A stretch of DNA of 59,538 bases from Thalassospira alkalitolerans (GTDB taxonomy: Bacteria > Pseudomonadota > Alphaproteobacteria > Rhodospirillales > Thalassospiraceae): assembly GCF_002115745.1 (NCBI RefSeq), contig NZ_JFKB01000021.1, positions 1 to 59,538 of the forward strand, in the 5' to 3' direction. Below the pieces are notes generated by a model. The model was not told the DNA's origin. It did not search any database and saw nothing but the letters and a program-made list of their open reading frames with translations. Position numbers and translations under genes: made by a program. This document shows positions 25,136-33,634 of this stretch, piece after piece; positions within the stretch are counted from its first letter, which is position 1, and every line of letters starts with the position of its first letter.

Positions 25136-25553
25136 TTTGGCCTTCCCGGTTGCGATCTTCAATATTGGGTGCTGACACGCTATCCATATCAGATGATGGC
25201 GCCCGCTTTTTCGCCGGATCACCGAAAACACGGTTGATACGGTAAATATAGTTTAAAATCTCGGCGACGGCGGCAAATGCTTCAAGCGGGATTTCACTAT
25301 CCACATCGACAGCCATCAGAATTTCGGCAAGATCGCTGTCCTTGCGGACCTTGATCCCGTTGGCAAAGGCGACTTGCAAGATCTGTTCCGCAACGCTGCC
25401 TTCGCCCTTTGCGCTTAGGGTCGGGGCATTGTCGCTGCCATGCGCATAGCGCAGCGCAACCGCCTTTTGATCACGAGAACCGGGCGCGGTAAGGTTTTCC
25501 GAGCGGGTTTCGCGCGGATCGGTGATATCGACCTTTGGTCGGTTACCGGTCAT
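25125..25553 (-). CDS. FlhB C-terminal-domain paralogue (FlhX type)
   Basis: The 142-residue protein corresponds to the cytoplasmic half of FlhB without membrane helices: QKAVALRYAHGSDNAPTLSA, then GEGSVAEQILQVAFANGIKV, LAEIL and EIPLEAFAAVAEILNYIYRI. It lacks the NPTH self-cleavage motif and begins just after it, so it resembles the cleaved C-terminal fragment of FlhB, which sets substrate switching in export. Similar small proteins are known in several bacteria. Full-length flhB is at 28901-29971. Confidence 0.82.
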   Translation of the reverse strand: MTGNRPKVDITDPRETRSENLTAPGSRDQKAVALRYAHGSDNAPTLSAKGEGSVAEQILQVAFANGIKVRKDSDLAEILMAVDVDSEIPLEAFAAVAEILNYIYRINRVFGDPAKKRAPSSDMDSVSAPNIEDRNREGQNEP

Positions 25554-25808
25554 TTTTGCCCATTCCGCCAGATTCTTTGCGATACGAAGCGCGATTATTC
25601 AATCACAAGCCTCGACCATAGTCAGAAGATGGTCAACAAATCGTTGCGACCTGATCATCAGATCGGGTTTGGTAAATGTTGGCGGAAATATTTGCCATGC
25701 AGGGCAGGTCAATTTCCCGGCTACCTGCCGGGATGATGACGGTGTTGCATGTCGTTTATCGGTTGTTTTGCGCCGATGGCTCATGCCGCCGGTCGCATCA
25801 CCGGAAAA

Positions 25809-26087
25809 TCAGTCCTTGGCGGTGTCGTCGCCCGTGTTGGAACTACTTTTCTTTTTGTCCGCGACCGCACTGGTTTCCTGGCCCATCTGACGTACAAGAT
25901 CCGCACTGGCTGCTGCCGAACGGTTTTCTTCCTGGATGCGATCATAAAGTTCGCGTCGCAGGACCTGCACGTCTTCTGGGAAGGTAAAGCCCAGTTTTAC
26001 GGTTTTGCCGCGAACCTCAACGACAGTGACTTCGATGTTGTCGTCAATAACAACGGAGTCGCCAACTTTTCGTGTGAGATAGAGCAT
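25809..26087 (-). CDS. csrA: RNA-binding translational regulator CsrA with extended tail
   Basis: CsrA binds GGA motifs in mRNA leaders and often blocks translation. The 92-residue product begins MLYLTRKVGDSVVIDDNIEV and has TVKLGFTFPEDVQVLRRELY, the complete conserved core. About 35 charged residues follow, longer than the 61-residue E. coli protein; FliW-regulated CsrA proteins typically carry such a C-terminal extension. The frame is open for 30 more codons upstream, but CsrA proteins start at this MLYLTR. The 255-base gap after it holds no gene; I see only a CCCGG/CCGGG hairpin near 25719-25735 without a T tract. Confidence 0.95.
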   Translation of the reverse strand: MLYLTRKVGDSVVIDDNIEVTVVEVRGKTVKLGFTFPEDVQVLRRELYDRIQEENRSAAASADLVRQMGQETSAVADKKKSSSNTGDDTAKD

Positions 26088-26221
26088 TAAATGTCCCGGT
26101 TTCGATAGATGGCGAAAGAAATCCGCCCGACAAAACACAATATGCCCGCTTTGTTCCCCGCGGTCCAGTACCGGCAATCATAAGTTGGCCCCGCATTGTA
26201 ATTTAAGGCTTTTCCAAATTC

Positions 26222-26236
26222 TGGCACGGCACATGC
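26222..26236 (+). promoter_or_regulatory. Sigma-54 promoter of the flgB operon
   Basis: TGGCACGGCACATGC matches TGGCAC-N5-TTGC with one change at -12 (ATGC). The predicted start near 26248 gives a leader of about 125 bases before flgB. Confidence 0.65.
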
Positions 26237-26372
26237 AATGTAGTTGGCAGGATCAAACAGGGCGGCAAATTTCGCCATCTTGCAGATCCCGGGGCCCAAT
26301 CCGGGCACCGCGTTAACTTCGGCTTTACCGGCCCGCCCAATACTGGGGGCGCGATAACAGGAGCAGGTAATA

Positions 26373-26771
26373 ATGGATATCGGCAAACTCGGCATGTTCG
26401 CCAATCTGAAAGAAAAGATGGACTGGCTGACACAGCGTCAGAACGTCATCGCGCAGAATATTGCCAACTCCGATACCCCAAATTACCGCGCCAGCGACCT
26501 TAAGGAATTCGACCCGAAGAATATCGGCCGTGACCGCCAGTTCATTTTGGCGATGCAGGCGACGACACCGGGTCACAGCCAGGGTTTGCACAAGCCGCAG
26601 AACTTCAAGGACGAAGAAGTCCGCAAGAACTATGAATCGGCACCGGGTAAAAACGCCGTCATCCTTGAAGAACAGATGGTCAAGATGAACGAGAACCAGG
26701 TCGATTATCAAACCATGACCAGACTTTATGCCAAGCATAAATCCATGATGATTTCGGCTTTGGGCCGCTGA
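26373..26771 (+). CDS. flgB: Flagellar proximal rod protein FlgB
   Basis: FlgB is the first rod protein above the MS-ring. The 132-residue product has the rod-family N-terminus with QRQNVIAQNIANSDTPNYRA and the short C-terminal helix MNENQVDYQTMTRLYAKHKS typical of FlgB. It heads the flgB-flgC-fliE unit. Confidence 0.95.
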   Translation: MDIGKLGMFANLKEKMDWLTQRQNVIAQNIANSDTPNYRASDLKEFDPKNIGRDRQFILAMQATTPGHSQGLHKPQNFKDEEVRKNYESAPGKNAVILEEQMVKMNENQVDYQTMTRLYAKHKSMMISALGR

Positions 26772-26798
26772 TAAGCAGCGATTAAGGGATAAGAGAAA

Positions 26799-27206
26799 AT
26801 GGAACTTTATAAAGCTTTTCAAATCTCTGCTGCTGGTATGCGCGCACAGGGTACCCGTCTTCGGGTTGCGGCTGAAAACGTTGCCAACGCAGACAGTTTG
26901 CCGACCGGTCAGGGGCAGGAACCGTATCGTCGCAAACTGCTGACGTTTAAAAATGTCATGGATCGTGAAATCGGTGCAGAATTGGTCAAGGTCAATAAAG
27001 TCATAACCGATAAGTCTGATTTTGGTCTGAAATACGAACCAAGTCACCCGGCAGCCAACGATCAGGGATATGTTCAGACCCCGAATGTTGAGCCCCTGGT
27101 CGAGATGATGGATTTGCGCGAAGCACAGAGAAGCTATGAAGCGAACCTGAATGTGATACAATCATCGCGTAGCATGCTGCTTAAGACACTTGATATTCTG
27201 CAATAA
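26799..27206 (+). CDS. flgC: Flagellar proximal rod protein FlgC
   Basis: FlgC follows FlgB in the rod. The 135-residue protein starts LYKAFQISAAGMRAQGTRLR, then VAAENVANADSL, and ends with MMDLREAQRSYEANLNVIQS, all conserved in FlgC. The gap to flgB is 27 bases, with a clear co-transcription layout. Confidence 0.95.
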   Translation: MELYKAFQISAAGMRAQGTRLRVAAENVANADSLPTGQGQEPYRRKLLTFKNVMDREIGAELVKVNKVITDKSDFGLKYEPSHPAANDQGYVQTPNVEPLVEMMDLREAQRSYEANLNVIQSSRSMLLKTLDILQ

Positions 27207-27255
27207 ATCCCAAACTATCAGGTCTGCAAACGTCACCTGTTAAGGATACGAACCC

Positions 27256-27582
27256 ATGGTCGCCAGTTTCAACGATGCCATTTCTGCCTATCGGAATGCT
27301 GCAAGCGGCAAAACCGCTAGCGTTGCCGAACGCGTTGGTGGTACCGGTCAAACGGTTAATCCGGGGGAAAGTTTTGCCGATATGGTCAAGGGGGCGGCTG
27401 TAGATGCGCGCGCAACCATGGTCAACAGCGAGCAGATGACCCAGAAAGCCATCATCGGCGATGCTGAATTGCATGAAGTGGTAACGGCGGTATCTGCAGC
27501 CGAAGTCACGCTGCGTACGGTGGTCAGCGTTCGGGACAAGGCTGTCGAAGCTTATCAGAGCGTTTTGTCGATGCCGATCTGA
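27256..27582 (+). CDS. fliE: Flagellar hook-basal body protein FliE
   Basis: FliE joins the MS-ring and export gate to the rod. The 108-residue product has NPGESFADMVKGAAVDARAT and the C-terminal LHEVVTAVSAAEVTLRTVVS plus RDKAVEAYQSVLSMPI, the conserved FliE helix. It is last in the flgB-flgC-fliE unit and is followed by a strong terminator. Confidence 0.95.
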   Translation: MVASFNDAISAYRNAASGKTASVAERVGGTGQTVNPGESFADMVKGAAVDARATMVNSEQMTQKAIIGDAELHEVVTAVSAAEVTLRTVVSVRDKAVEAYQSVLSMPI

Positions 27583-27611
27583 TCGGTAGGCAAAAATCGA
27601 CCCATATCCGA

Positions 27612-27638
27612 ACCGCACGATTGTCGTGCGGTTTTTTT
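27612..27638 (+). terminator. Terminator of the flgB-flgC-fliE operon
   Basis: ACCGCACGA pairs with TCGTGCGGT around a 3-base loop and runs into seven T residues, a textbook intrinsic terminator. fliQ must therefore have its own promoter, which I could not identify in 27639-27740. Confidence 0.9.
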
Positions 27639-27740
27639 GTTGGGGTTGATGCAATTGAAAATGCAGGAAATCATGGCCCCCGACCGGGCTTATCCTGTAT
27701 GAATAAAATAACGTAGCGGCAGATAAAACAGGAAGACCGG

Positions 27741-28010
27741 ATGGATCAAGCGGAAATCATGGATGTGGCCTATGATGCCGTATGGACGTTGCTGAAGGTT
27801 ACCGGGCCTTTGATGCTGATTGCGTTGGGGGTCGGTTTGATCATCGCCCTGTTTCAGGCCCTGACACAGATTCAGGAAATGACCCTGACCTTTGTGCCCA
27901 AAATCCTTGTGATCTTTATCGCCCTTTTGGTGTTGCTGCCTTATATGATGACGGAATTGACGGAATTTATGGGCCGCATGGTTGATCACTTTATTGGCTT
28001 GCCCAATTAG
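27741..28010 (+). CDS. fliQ: Flagellar export gate protein FliQ
   Basis: FliQ is the small two-helix subunit of the export gate. The 89-residue product has ALGVGLIIALFQALTQIQEM TLTFVPKI in the middle, the family signature, with two membrane helices at about 17-40 and 54-74. AGGAAG lies before the ATG. It precedes fliR by 67 bases. Confidence 0.95.
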   Translation: MDQAEIMDVAYDAVWTLLKVTGPLMLIALGVGLIIALFQALTQIQEMTLTFVPKILVIFIALLVLLPYMMTELTEFMGRMVDHFIGLPN

Positions 28011-28077
28011 ACGGCCTAAATCGCGACCCCGATACGAACCAGAACGATAAACCCAAAACAGGACATCCTGAAAGAAG

Positions 28078-28842
28078 ATGAATCTCGACGATCTTCTGAC
28101 GCTTAATGTCTATGTGGTCTTGATGACCTTTGCCAGGGTCGGGGCGGCGTTTGCGTTTATGCCGGGCATCGGGGCCAAGGTTGTGCCCGCGCGTGCCCGT
28201 CTGGTGTTTGCTTTTTGGGTGGCGGTGGTGGTGTCGCCGTTGGCCGGGCCGTTGATCCCGGGACAACCGGCCGATGCGCCGACACTTTTTGTACATTTGT
28301 CCTATGAATTGACGGTGGGCGCCTTTTTCGGCCTGTTTGGACAGGTGATGATGGCTGCTTTGCAAACGGCGGGATCGATTATTGCCTATAGCTCGTCGAT
28401 GGCGAACGCTTTTAGCGGCGATGCGCTTTCCGGGGCGCAAAGTGCCGTAACCGGCAATTTGATCACTCAGATTGGTATGGTCCTGATTTTTACGACCGGG
28501 CTTGACCATCTGATGATTCAGGCGGTGTTTGAAAGTTATTCCCTGTTTCCGCCCGGTGGTATTTTACCGGTCGGCGATATGAGCGAATTTTTCGCCCGTG
28601 CGCTGAATGAAAGCTTTGTCATCGCGATGAAAATTTCGGCACCTTTCTTGATTGTCGCCATCGTGCTTCAGGTCGCATTGGGTCTTTTGAACAAGCTGAT
28701 GCCGCAATTGCCGGTGTTCTTTGTTGCGATGCCAATCCAGATCGGAATGGGTTTTGTGATGCTTACGCTGGCTTTGCCGACCATGATGATGGTATTTTTG
28801 GAATATTACGAAAACGGGCTGGAAAGTTTCATTAATCCGTAA
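28078..28842 (+). CDS. fliR: Flagellar export gate protein FliR
   Basis: FliR completes the FliPQR gate. The 254-residue, multi-helix protein shows FARVGAAFAFMPGIGAKVVP ARARLVFAF near the N-terminus, and ALLNKLMPQLPVFFVAMP-like sequence (LGLLNKLMPQLPVFFVAMPI) near residue 210, both conserved in FliR. It lies between fliQ and flhB in the usual order. Confidence 0.95.
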   Translation: MNLDDLLTLNVYVVLMTFARVGAAFAFMPGIGAKVVPARARLVFAFWVAVVVSPLAGPLIPGQPADAPTLFVHLSYELTVGAFFGLFGQVMMAALQTAGSIIAYSSSMANAFSGDALSGAQSAVTGNLITQIGMVLIFTTGLDHLMIQAVFESYSLFPPGGILPVGDMSEFFARALNESFVIAMKISAPFLIVAIVLQVALGLLNKLMPQLPVFFVAMPIQIGMGFVMLTLALPTMMMVFLEYYENGLESFINP

Positions 28843-28900
28843 CTGCGATATATGGGCCTGTTCCGGTAATGGTGCCGGGCCGCCCTGACATGGTGTGCAA

Positions 28901-29971
28901 ATGTCAGAAGAAGACGACAGCCAAAAGACAGAAGACCCCACAGGCAAAAAGCTTGAGGACGCCCGAAAGAAAGGGCAGGTGCCGGTTTCCAAGGAAGTCG
29001 GCAACTTTATGCTGTTATTTGGCGGGGCTTTGGTCATGACCATGATGGCGCCTGATATGGCGCGGTCCGTTCGTGATATGTCAGTTGGTTTTATCGAACA
29101 TCCGCATATGTATGATGTCAGCCGCGCCGGGTTGCCGCTGCTGATGAAAGAGGTGATGCTCGGCATGCTTTATGTGCTGGGCATTCCGTTTGTGATTTTG
29201 ATGTTTTTTGCCGCTGGTGGGCATTTGATGCAGAACGGCATCGTGGTTGCCCTTGAACGGATTTCGCCCAAACCCGAAAAACTCAATCCCTTGAAAGGCC
29301 TTAAGAACCTGTTCTCGATGAAGAACATGGTCGAGTTTGTTAAAAACATTTCCAAGATCGTTCTGGTCGGTGCGGTGTTGGGGTTTGTCATCGTGCCTGA
29401 ATTGATGGACGTCGAACTTTATCCGCAAATCCCGGTCGAACTGATGCTTGAACGGCTTTATGACATGATCGTCATTTTGATGATCGCGGCCGTATCCCTG
29501 ACGGCGGTGATTGCGGGACTCGATCTTGCTTATCAGCGATACGAGTTTACCAAGCAGATGAAAATGTCCATGCAGGAAATCAAGGACGAATACAAACAGA
29601 CCGAAGGCAGCCCGGAAATCAAGGCCAAAGTCCGCCAGATCAGGATGCAGCGCGCCCAGCAGCGCATGATGCAAAATGTTCCGACCGCCGACGTTGTGAT
29701 CACCAACCCGACCCATTATGCCGTGGCGCTTAAATATGATGTCGGGGCGATGGAAGCCCCGATGTGTGTTGCCAAGGGGCAGGACAATATCGCCCTTAAA
29801 ATTCGCGAAGTGGCCGAAGAAAATAACGTGATGATTATGGAAAATCCACCGGTCGCGCGGGCCTTGTTTGCCACTGTCGAGGTCGATCAGGAAGTGCCGC
29901 CCGAACATTATAAGGCAGTGGCGGAAATCATTTCGTTCGTGTTCCGCCAGCGCGGCAAGAAGCTTGGTTAG
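28901..29971 (+). CDS. flhB: Flagellar export switch protein FlhB
   Basis: FlhB binds the export gate and switches substrate class after self-cleavage. The 356-residue product has the basic N-terminus (KTEDPTGKKLEDARKKGQVP), four membrane helices, and the cytoplasmic domain with the cleavage motif NPTH in DVVITNPTHYAVALKYD. The C-terminus APMCVAKGQDNIALKIREVA is typical. A GTG two codons earlier could also start translation. A separate FlhB C-domain paralogue is at 25125-25553; flhA is not in the window. Confidence 0.96.
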   Translation: MSEEDDSQKTEDPTGKKLEDARKKGQVPVSKEVGNFMLLFGGALVMTMMAPDMARSVRDMSVGFIEHPHMYDVSRAGLPLLMKEVMLGMLYVLGIPFVILMFFAAGGHLMQNGIVVALERISPKPEKLNPLKGLKNLFSMKNMVEFVKNISKIVLVGAVLGFVIVPELMDVELYPQIPVELMLERLYDMIVILMIAAVSLTAVIAGLDLAYQRYEFTKQMKMSMQEIKDEYKQTEGSPEIKAKVRQIRMQRAQQRMMQNVPTADVVITNPTHYAVALKYDVGAMEAPMCVAKGQDNIALKIREVAEENNVMIMENPPVARALFATVEVDQEVPPEHYKAVAEIISFVFRQRGKKLG

Positions 29972-30158
29972 TTTGTTCTGATCGCCATGCCCCAATGATC
30001 TGGCGTTTGCCGATCCTATGATCGTGTTTATGTGGGACCATATTGGAGAGCCACAACGGGTGAACCAATCACGATAAAACTTGTCGGTAGCCAGTCGGGC
30101 CATTAGCAGCTAAAAGTATAGAGCAATATTGTAAGTTATTGGCGTTAAAGGCGGTCGC

Positions 30159-32768
30159 GTGCTGTTTCGGGGAATTATCCTTGCTGTAAGTGTCGCATTT
30201 GTCGCTTTTGTCTATGTCCTGTTACAGGTCATGGCAAAGGCTGGCCTTGATGTGCGGATCATGTGGATCATCGGATCCATGGTAACGGGGGTGGCGATCG
30301 TCGCGGTGGCCGCCCTGTTGTTGTCTGCGCGCTGGCGATCGGCGGGCGGCCGTGATTTGGCGCCGCTTTTAAACGGCCTTTTACATTCTGATATCGGTGT
30401 TGCCCTGATTGATGCCTATGGCCGCACCCTTTATGCCAATCCTGCTTTTCCCCGCAAACTCGGCATTGAGCCGGGCGAAGATATGCTGGCCGCACTTGAA
30501 TCGCGCCTAAGCTATCTTGATGTTGGCAGTTCCGAATTGGCTGACCTGCGTATGCGCGCCATGAGAGGCGAAGCGGGCGAAATTTTTGTCGATTTCGGTC
30601 AAGCCAGAAAACGTGATCAGGCGGCGATTGCCGCATCGGTTCACGAAACAGGGGCAATTGACGGCGGAACCCCGGATATTCATGATGATGCTGCGCCATT
30701 GGATAATACGGCGTGCTTGCGCATTTCGGTGACGGCGGCGAATGCCCGCGCCGGACAGATGCTTTGGACGGTGGATGGGATTGATCCGTCTGCCATGCCC
30801 GAAACCGGCCGATCATTGGTTCCGGCCGAGCCAGCATCGGGCTATGGCGCACTGGTTGCCGCAGGTTCCGATGATGAAATGACGGTTGGCGGTGTTGCAT
30901 CACGCATGGCCGACGGTGCCGGGAACGAGCAAGCCGATCAGATGATCGAACGTCTTCCGGTTGGTGTTTGCGGGTTGGACGAAGAAGGCCGCATTCTTTA
31001 TCTGAACCGTCGTCTGGCAAGTTGGCTGGGCGGTGAGCCCGAAGACTTTGCGTCTGGCACGCTTGAACTGGCCGATCTGATTGTCGGCGATGGCATGAAC
31101 GGCGAGGTCAAGCTTCGCGTTAAAGGCGGCGAGCCGATCAAATGCTTTGTCACCCATTCGATTAATGCGCCCGGCACCGGGCCAATTCGCAGCCAGGCCG
31201 TTGTCTTCCCTGATCCGATGCCTGCCCATGAATGGGAACATGCATTGGCCGAAACCGAACGGCGGGTGCGCTGGTTCTTTGATGATAGCCCCCTGTCGAT
31301 TGTGCTTGCTGATATGTCAGGCGGGGTTACCGATGCCAACCGGGCCTTTATTGAAACGGCCGGTCAGCGTCATGAAAATGTTGTCGGTCGATCGGTTCTT
31401 GAACTGATCGTGCCCGAAGACCGTGACGAGGTTGCGCGCTATCTGTCGCGCGCCGTGATGGGGTCGGGCAAGGGCGGATTGATCGAAGCCCGTTTGCAAG
31501 GGTCGCGCGGTATGGCGGCCCAGATTCATCTGCAACGGGTGGCGGGCCGTTCGGGCGAAGCCGGTGCGCTGTTGCTGAACTTCCTTGATACGACCGAACA
31601 AAAGAACCTTGAGGAACAATTTGCCCAGTCGCAGAAAATGCAGGCTGTTGGTCAATTGGCCGGTGGGGTTGCCCATGATTTCAATAACCTTTTGACCGCG
31701 ATGATCGGGTTCTGCGATCTGTTGTTGTCGCGCCATGGGCCGGGTGATCCCAGCTTTGCCGATATTATGCAGATCAAACAAAATGCCAATCGTGCGGCCA
31801 ATCTTGTCCGGCAGCTTTTGGCATTTTCGCGCCGTCAGACATTGCAGCCGAAAATCATCAATATTACCGATGCGCTGGCAGAAATGTCGAACTTGCTGCG
31901 CCGCCTGATCGGCGAGAAGATTGACCTTAAGGTCAGTCACGGGCGTGATGTTGGCTTGGTCAAGGTCGATCCGGGGCAGCTTGATCAGGTGATCATTAAT
32001 CTTGTGGTTAATGCCCGTGATGCGATGGCGGCCAATGGCGGTACGTTGACGGTTCAGACGGGGACTGAAATTGTTGATGAAGCGCGCAATACCGGCACCG
32101 AACTGATCCCGCCGGGCGATTATATCCGGATCGAGGTCTCAGATACCGGTATCGGCATCCCCAAAGATAATCTGACCCGTATTTTCGAACCCTTCTTCTC
32201 GACCAAACAGCGCGGCGAGGGGACCGGACTTGGCCTGTCGACGGTGTATGGCATTGTTAAACAGACCGGTGGTTTTGTTGCGGTTCAATCCGAACCGGGC
32301 GTTGGCACGACCTTTACGATCTATCTACCGCATTACGAGGCGACCGAGGAAGAACTGGCCGAAACCCGCGCTGTGGCCGAAGAGGCCCCGTCACGCGATT
32401 TGACAGGCACCGGTGCGATCCTTTTGGTTGAGGACGAAGATGCGGTCCGCACATTTGGCGCGCGTGCCTTGCGGGGCAAGGGCTATGACGTGTTGGAAGC
32501 CAATAACGGTGATAACGCGCTTGAAGTGCTGGCAAAGACCGACAAGACCATTGATCTGGTGATTTCTGATGTGGTCATGCCTGGCATTGATGGTCCGACA
32601 TTGGTGCGGATGCTGCGCGAGAAAAAGCCAGAGCTTAAGGTCATCTTTATTTCCGGTTATGCCGAAGATACCTATCGCGATGAATTGGACGAAGAAAACG
32701 GTGTGCATTTTCTGCCCAAGCCGTTCTCGTTGAAAGAATTGGCAACCAAGGTCAAGGAAGTCTTGTAA
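30159..32768 (+). CDS. cckA: Cell-cycle hybrid histidine kinase CckA
   Basis: CckA feeds phosphate through ChpT to CtrA, the alphaproteobacterial cell-cycle regulator that also controls flagellar genes. The 869-residue product has two N-terminal membrane helices, PAS-like regions (about 70-150, 265-340 and 365-480), the HisKA box with His506 in GGVAHDFNNLLTAMIGFCDL, the ATPase domain (NARDAMAANGG, DTGIGI, GTGLGLSTVYGI) and a receiver with Asp804 in VISDVVMPGIDG. The AHDFNNLL form of the H-box is that of CckA. It starts with GTG. It follows flhB, an arrangement I recall from relatives. Confidence 0.9.
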   Translation: MLFRGIILAVSVAFVAFVYVLLQVMAKAGLDVRIMWIIGSMVTGVAIVAVAALLLSARWRSAGGRDLAPLLNGLLHSDIGVALIDAYGRTLYANPAFPRKLGIEPGEDMLAALESRLSYLDVGSSELADLRMRAMRGEAGEIFVDFGQARKRDQAAIAASVHETGAIDGGTPDIHDDAAPLDNTACLRISVTAANARAGQMLWTVDGIDPSAMPETGRSLVPAEPASGYGALVAAGSDDEMTVGGVASRMADGAGNEQADQMIERLPVGVCGLDEEGRILYLNRRLASWLGGEPEDFASGTLELADLIVGDGMNGEVKLRVKGGEPIKCFVTHSINAPGTGPIRSQAVVFPDPMPAHEWEHALAETERRVRWFFDDSPLSIVLADMSGGVTDANRAFIETAGQRHENVVGRSVLELIVPEDRDEVARYLSRAVMGSGKGGLIEARLQGSRGMAAQIHLQRVAGRSGEAGALLLNFLDTTEQKNLEEQFAQSQKMQAVGQLAGGVAHDFNNLLTAMIGFCDLLLSRHGPGDPSFADIMQIKQNANRAANLVRQLLAFSRRQTLQPKIINITDALAEMSNLLRRLIGEKIDLKVSHGRDVGLVKVDPGQLDQVIINLVVNARDAMAANGGTLTVQTGTEIVDEARNTGTELIPPGDYIRIEVSDTGIGIPKDNLTRIFEPFFSTKQRGEGTGLGLSTVYGIVKQTGGFVAVQSEPGVGTTFTIYLPHYEATEEELAETRAVAEEAPSRDLTGTGAILLVEDEDAVRTFGARALRGKGYDVLEANNGDNALEVLAKTDKTIDLVISDVVMPGIDGPTLVRMLREKKPELKVIFISGYAEDTYRDELDEENGVHFLPKPFSLKELATKVKEVL

Positions 32769-32842
32769 GAACTGAATTGACGCAGCCCGTCCGGGGGGCG
32801 GGGAAAGATAAGAAAGTTATTGGGGCCGATTTGGGGGCAAAT

Positions 32843-33556
32843 ATGCCGCGATCTTTAAAAGAGCAAATGAAGCTCTTGCGGGTGGGGTTTTTCTTTTTTC
32901 TTGTAGCTGTTTTTGTGGGGCAGGTTTTTGCGGCGAAGGCGAGTTCTGTCTGTCTTCGTATTGCTTTTCCTGAAATCATAGGCAACAGCGATGTTGCCCG
33001 TGGGGCTGAAATATACAGGCAGGATATGGCAGAGGCCGGGCTATGTATCGAGCCTGTGATGATGCCTTTAAGTCGATCCGTTCTTGAAACCAATCATGGT
33101 TCAGTTGACGGCATTTTTGGCTGGACGGAAGATTTGGTCAGCTTGGTTAACGTGCCATTGCTGCGGTCAAGCATACCCGTGATAGAAGTGCCGGTTTTAT
33201 TGATAACCCGTGACCCGTCTGTGCGCAGGATTAAGGATTTGAAAGATCAGGTCCTTGGCATATGGCTGGGGTTTGATTGGGCAAAGAAGGTTAGCGATGG
33301 TCATAAAAATACTGTCGAGATTCCTGGTGGCCCGATCATGATGCAAAAAATGCTTTTCGCCGGGCGCATTGATGCAATGCTGGTGGATGGATATTCATAT
33401 TCGCATATGCTTGATCTCAGTGATTACGCGGCCACTGTGTTGAAAAACAACAAAGTCTATAGCTGGCTGCGGGAAGAACACCGATCACAGTTGACAGCCT
33501 TCAATGCGGGTATCCATCTCTATCGCAAGCGATTTGGTGATGCGGTATCTAACTGA
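32843..33556 (+). CDS. Periplasmic substrate-binding protein, family 3 type
   Basis: From the ATG at 32843 (GGGGG before it) this is a 237-residue protein with a signal helix (LLRVGFFFFLVAVFVGQVFA AKA) and then a compact binding-protein fold: CLRIAFPEI, GAEIYRQDMAEAGLCIEPVM, RVIKDLKDQ-like RRIKDLKDQVLGIWLGF, and FAGRIDAMLVDGYSY. It resembles solute-binding proteins that act alone or feed sensors. No transporter gene adjoins it. An earlier ATG at 32777 would add 22 residues of no known value. Confidence 0.75.
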   Translation: MPRSLKEQMKLLRVGFFFFLVAVFVGQVFAAKASSVCLRIAFPEIIGNSDVARGAEIYRQDMAEAGLCIEPVMMPLSRSVLETNHGSVDGIFGWTEDLVSLVNVPLLRSSIPVIEVPVLLITRDPSVRRIKDLKDQVLGIWLGFDWAKKVSDGHKNTVEIPGGPIMMQKMLFAGRIDAMLVDGYSYSHMLDLSDYAATVLKNNKVYSWLREEHRSQLTAFNAGIHLYRKRFGDAVSN

Positions 33557-33634
33557 AACTCAGAGCGTCAGCGTGGATGCTAGGGGCTGCGGTTTTTCCG
33601 TGTCCCCGGCTTGGCCATTTTGTTTGATGTTTGA

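Noticed and set aside
25719..25735. CCCGG/CCGGG hairpin downstream of csrA as a terminator
   Set aside because: The stem is only 5 bp and no T tract follows on the csrA strand.
29081..30103. 340-codon open frame opposite flhB
   Set aside because: flhB with its NPTH motif is certain; the antisense product is low-complexity His/Asp/Asn-rich.
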